64,000 nucleotides of DNA, taken from the NCBI RefSeq assembly GCF_019890725.1, contig NZ_JAINZZ010000021.1, positions 1 through 64,000 of the forward strand. The letters are read 5' to 3'. Positions 63,053-64,000 of the stretch are shown in pieces. The DNA comes from Actinacidiphila acidipaludis (GTDB lineage: Bacteria > Actinomycetota > Actinomycetes > Streptomycetales > Streptomycetaceae). The notes below the pieces were generated by a model that saw nothing but the letters and a program-made list of their open reading frames with translations, had not been told where the DNA came from and made no database searches. A program made the position numbers and the translations under genes. The stretch's first letter is position 1. Each line of letters starts with the position of its first letter.

Positions 63053-64000
63053 ATGGCTGACCGCTACGAACTCAGGCTCCCTGCACTCGAGGTGCGCCAA
63101 GGAGACCGAAAAATCTACTGCTTCGCTGTCGACGGTAAGAAGATCCACAGTTTTGCTGCCGTCTCCCGCGTCCGCCGCGACGACGACAGCGCCCTCCAGG
63201 GCTACCAGCGCCCCGAGGTCCTCAGCCACATCCGCGGCATCCGCCGCTACCTCGAGTCCGACAAGGCCATGCTCCCCAACGCCCTGGTCCTGGCCTTCGA
63301 CGGTTCCGTCCGTTTCGAGAGCGGAGCACGACGCAAGGACGGCGTCGACTACTCCGTCCCCGGCGAGTTGGTCATCCCCGTCGACGAGTCCCTGTCCGAC
63401 GAGGACAAGCCCGCCCTGATCGTCGACGGCCAGCAGCGCAGCGCTGCGATCCGCGACGCCAACCTTGCCGAATTCCCCGTCGCCGCCGTTGGCTTTATCG
63501 CCGACGACCAGCAAGACCAGCGCTCGCAGTTCATTCTGGTCAATTCCACTAAGCCGCTGCCCAAGGGCCTCATCCACGAGCTCCTGCCCGAGACCAGTGG
63601 TCATCTCCCGCCCACCTACGCGCGCAAGCGCCTGCCGGCCCAGTTGATGACCCGCCTCAACACCGACGGCCAGGGCCCCTTCTACGGCCGCATCGCCAGC
63701 CCCACCTCACCCGACGGCAACATCAAAGACACTGCCGTTCTCCGCATGCTGGAGCACAGCCTCTTCGAGGGCGCCCTCTACCAGTACCGCAACCCCGAAG
63801 ACGGCTCCGGTGACGTCGACCGCATGCTGCTGCATCTGCGCTCCTTCTGGGCCATTGTCAAGGAGACATTCAGCGACGCTTGGAAACTCCCGCCTCGCCA
63901 GTCCCGCCTCACTCACGGTGCTGGCATCCAGGCCATGGGTTTCGTCATGGATAGCCTCACCGAAGGCATGTCTGCCGAAGAGGTCGACTGCGACGCGGTG
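63053..64000 (+). CDS. DGQHR-domain protein, DpdB/DndB-like (copy 2), cut by window end
   Basis: The frame runs from ATG 63053 (AGGAG upstream) off the right edge, 316 codons without stop. It parallels copy 1 block by block: LQGYQRPEVLSHIRGI, LPNALVLAFDGSVRF, IVDGQQRSAAIRDAN (DGQQR at 125-129), FILVNSTKPLPKGLIHELLPE, and DAWKLPPRQSRLTHGAGIQAMG. The two are clearly paralogues but diverged across most of their length, so they may act as a heteromer or have split roles. The C-terminus is not visible. Confidence 0.9.
   Translation, partial: MADRYELRLPALEVRQGDRKIYCFAVDGKKIHSFAAVSRVRRDDDSALQGYQRPEVLSHIRGIRRYLESDKAMLPNALVLAFDGSVRFESGARRKDGVDYSVPGELVIPVDESLSDEDKPALIVDGQQRSAAIRDANLAEFPVAAVGFIADDQQDQRSQFILVNSTKPLPKGLIHELLPETSGHLPPTYARKRLPAQLMTRLNTDGQGPFYGRIASPTSPDGNIKDTAVLRMLEHSLFEGALYQYRNPEDGSGDVDRMLLHLRSFWAIVKETFSDAWKLPPRQSRLTHGAGIQAMGFVMDSLTEGMSAEEVDCDAV

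Noticed and set aside
60655-64000. Phosphorothioate (dnd) DNA-modification system
   Set aside because: DGQHR proteins resemble DndB, but no DndA, DndC, DndD or DndE is present, whereas a TGT-fold enzyme and preQ0 genes are.

Overview
The window reads as a chromosomal segment of a Streptomyces or close relative. It is very GC-rich with strong third-position GC, has many GTG and a few TTG starts with GGAGG-type ribosome binding sites, and carries streptomycete hallmarks: a WhiJ-like/DUF397/ATPase locus, a Fur-KatG pair, ECF sigma factors, ricin-lectin secreted hydrolases and dispersed GC-rich intergenic repeats. Gene calls rest on translated motifs, start-site context and gene arrangement read by eye; no database was searched.

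1-5 kb holds a pentapeptide-repeat protein, a glutathione peroxidase, and a LuxR-type regulator beside a small secreted protein made of six NWIP repeats, then an oxidoreductase. 5-15 kb holds a large LuxR regulator, a secreted M1 peptidase, a GH3 glucosidase and a GH76 mannanase. 15-24 kb holds an ECF sigma factor with its membrane partner, a class I amidotransferase, a complete four-gene osmoprotectant (OpuC-like) ABC operon and an aromatic amino acid lyase.

24-32 kb holds the WhiJ/DUF397/ATPase locus and then a two-gene module: a small helical protein and an NB-ARC-TPR (NLR-like) protein sharing a short Gly/His/Gln motif at their facing ends, as expected of amyloid-signalling immune or cell-death pairs. 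Two short-chain dehydrogenases and a TetR regulator follow. 32-43 kb holds an ArsR/metallo-beta-lactamase pair, a DUF4032 gene, a GH38 alpha-mannosidase with a GH5-like mannanase/glucanase, a broken gene and an amidohydrolase. 43-55 kb holds GH54-ricin and ThuA-ricin secreted proteins, Fur/KatG, a SnoaL-tailed ECF sigma factor and small genes. Three intergenic regions carry copies of one dispersed inverted repeat.

56-64 kb is the standout: a less GC-rich, island-like block encoding 7-deazaguanine DNA modification. On the minus strand queC-queE-queD-folE2, with a queuosine-precursor-type transporter further on, make or import preQ0. Divergently on the plus strand lies a tightly overlapping operon: a DUF6884/YaaA-like protein, a DGQHR (DpdB/DndB-like) protein, a TGT-fold DpdA-like DNA transglycosylase, and a second DGQHR paralogue cut by the window edge. 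The proposed flow is GTP to dihydroneopterin triphosphate (FolE2), to CPH4 (QueD), CDG (QueE) and preQ0 (QueC), which DpdA exchanges for guanine in DNA with help from the DGQHR proteins; the first gene may process the inserted base. The cargo beyond 64 kb, probably including any restriction genes, cannot be seen.
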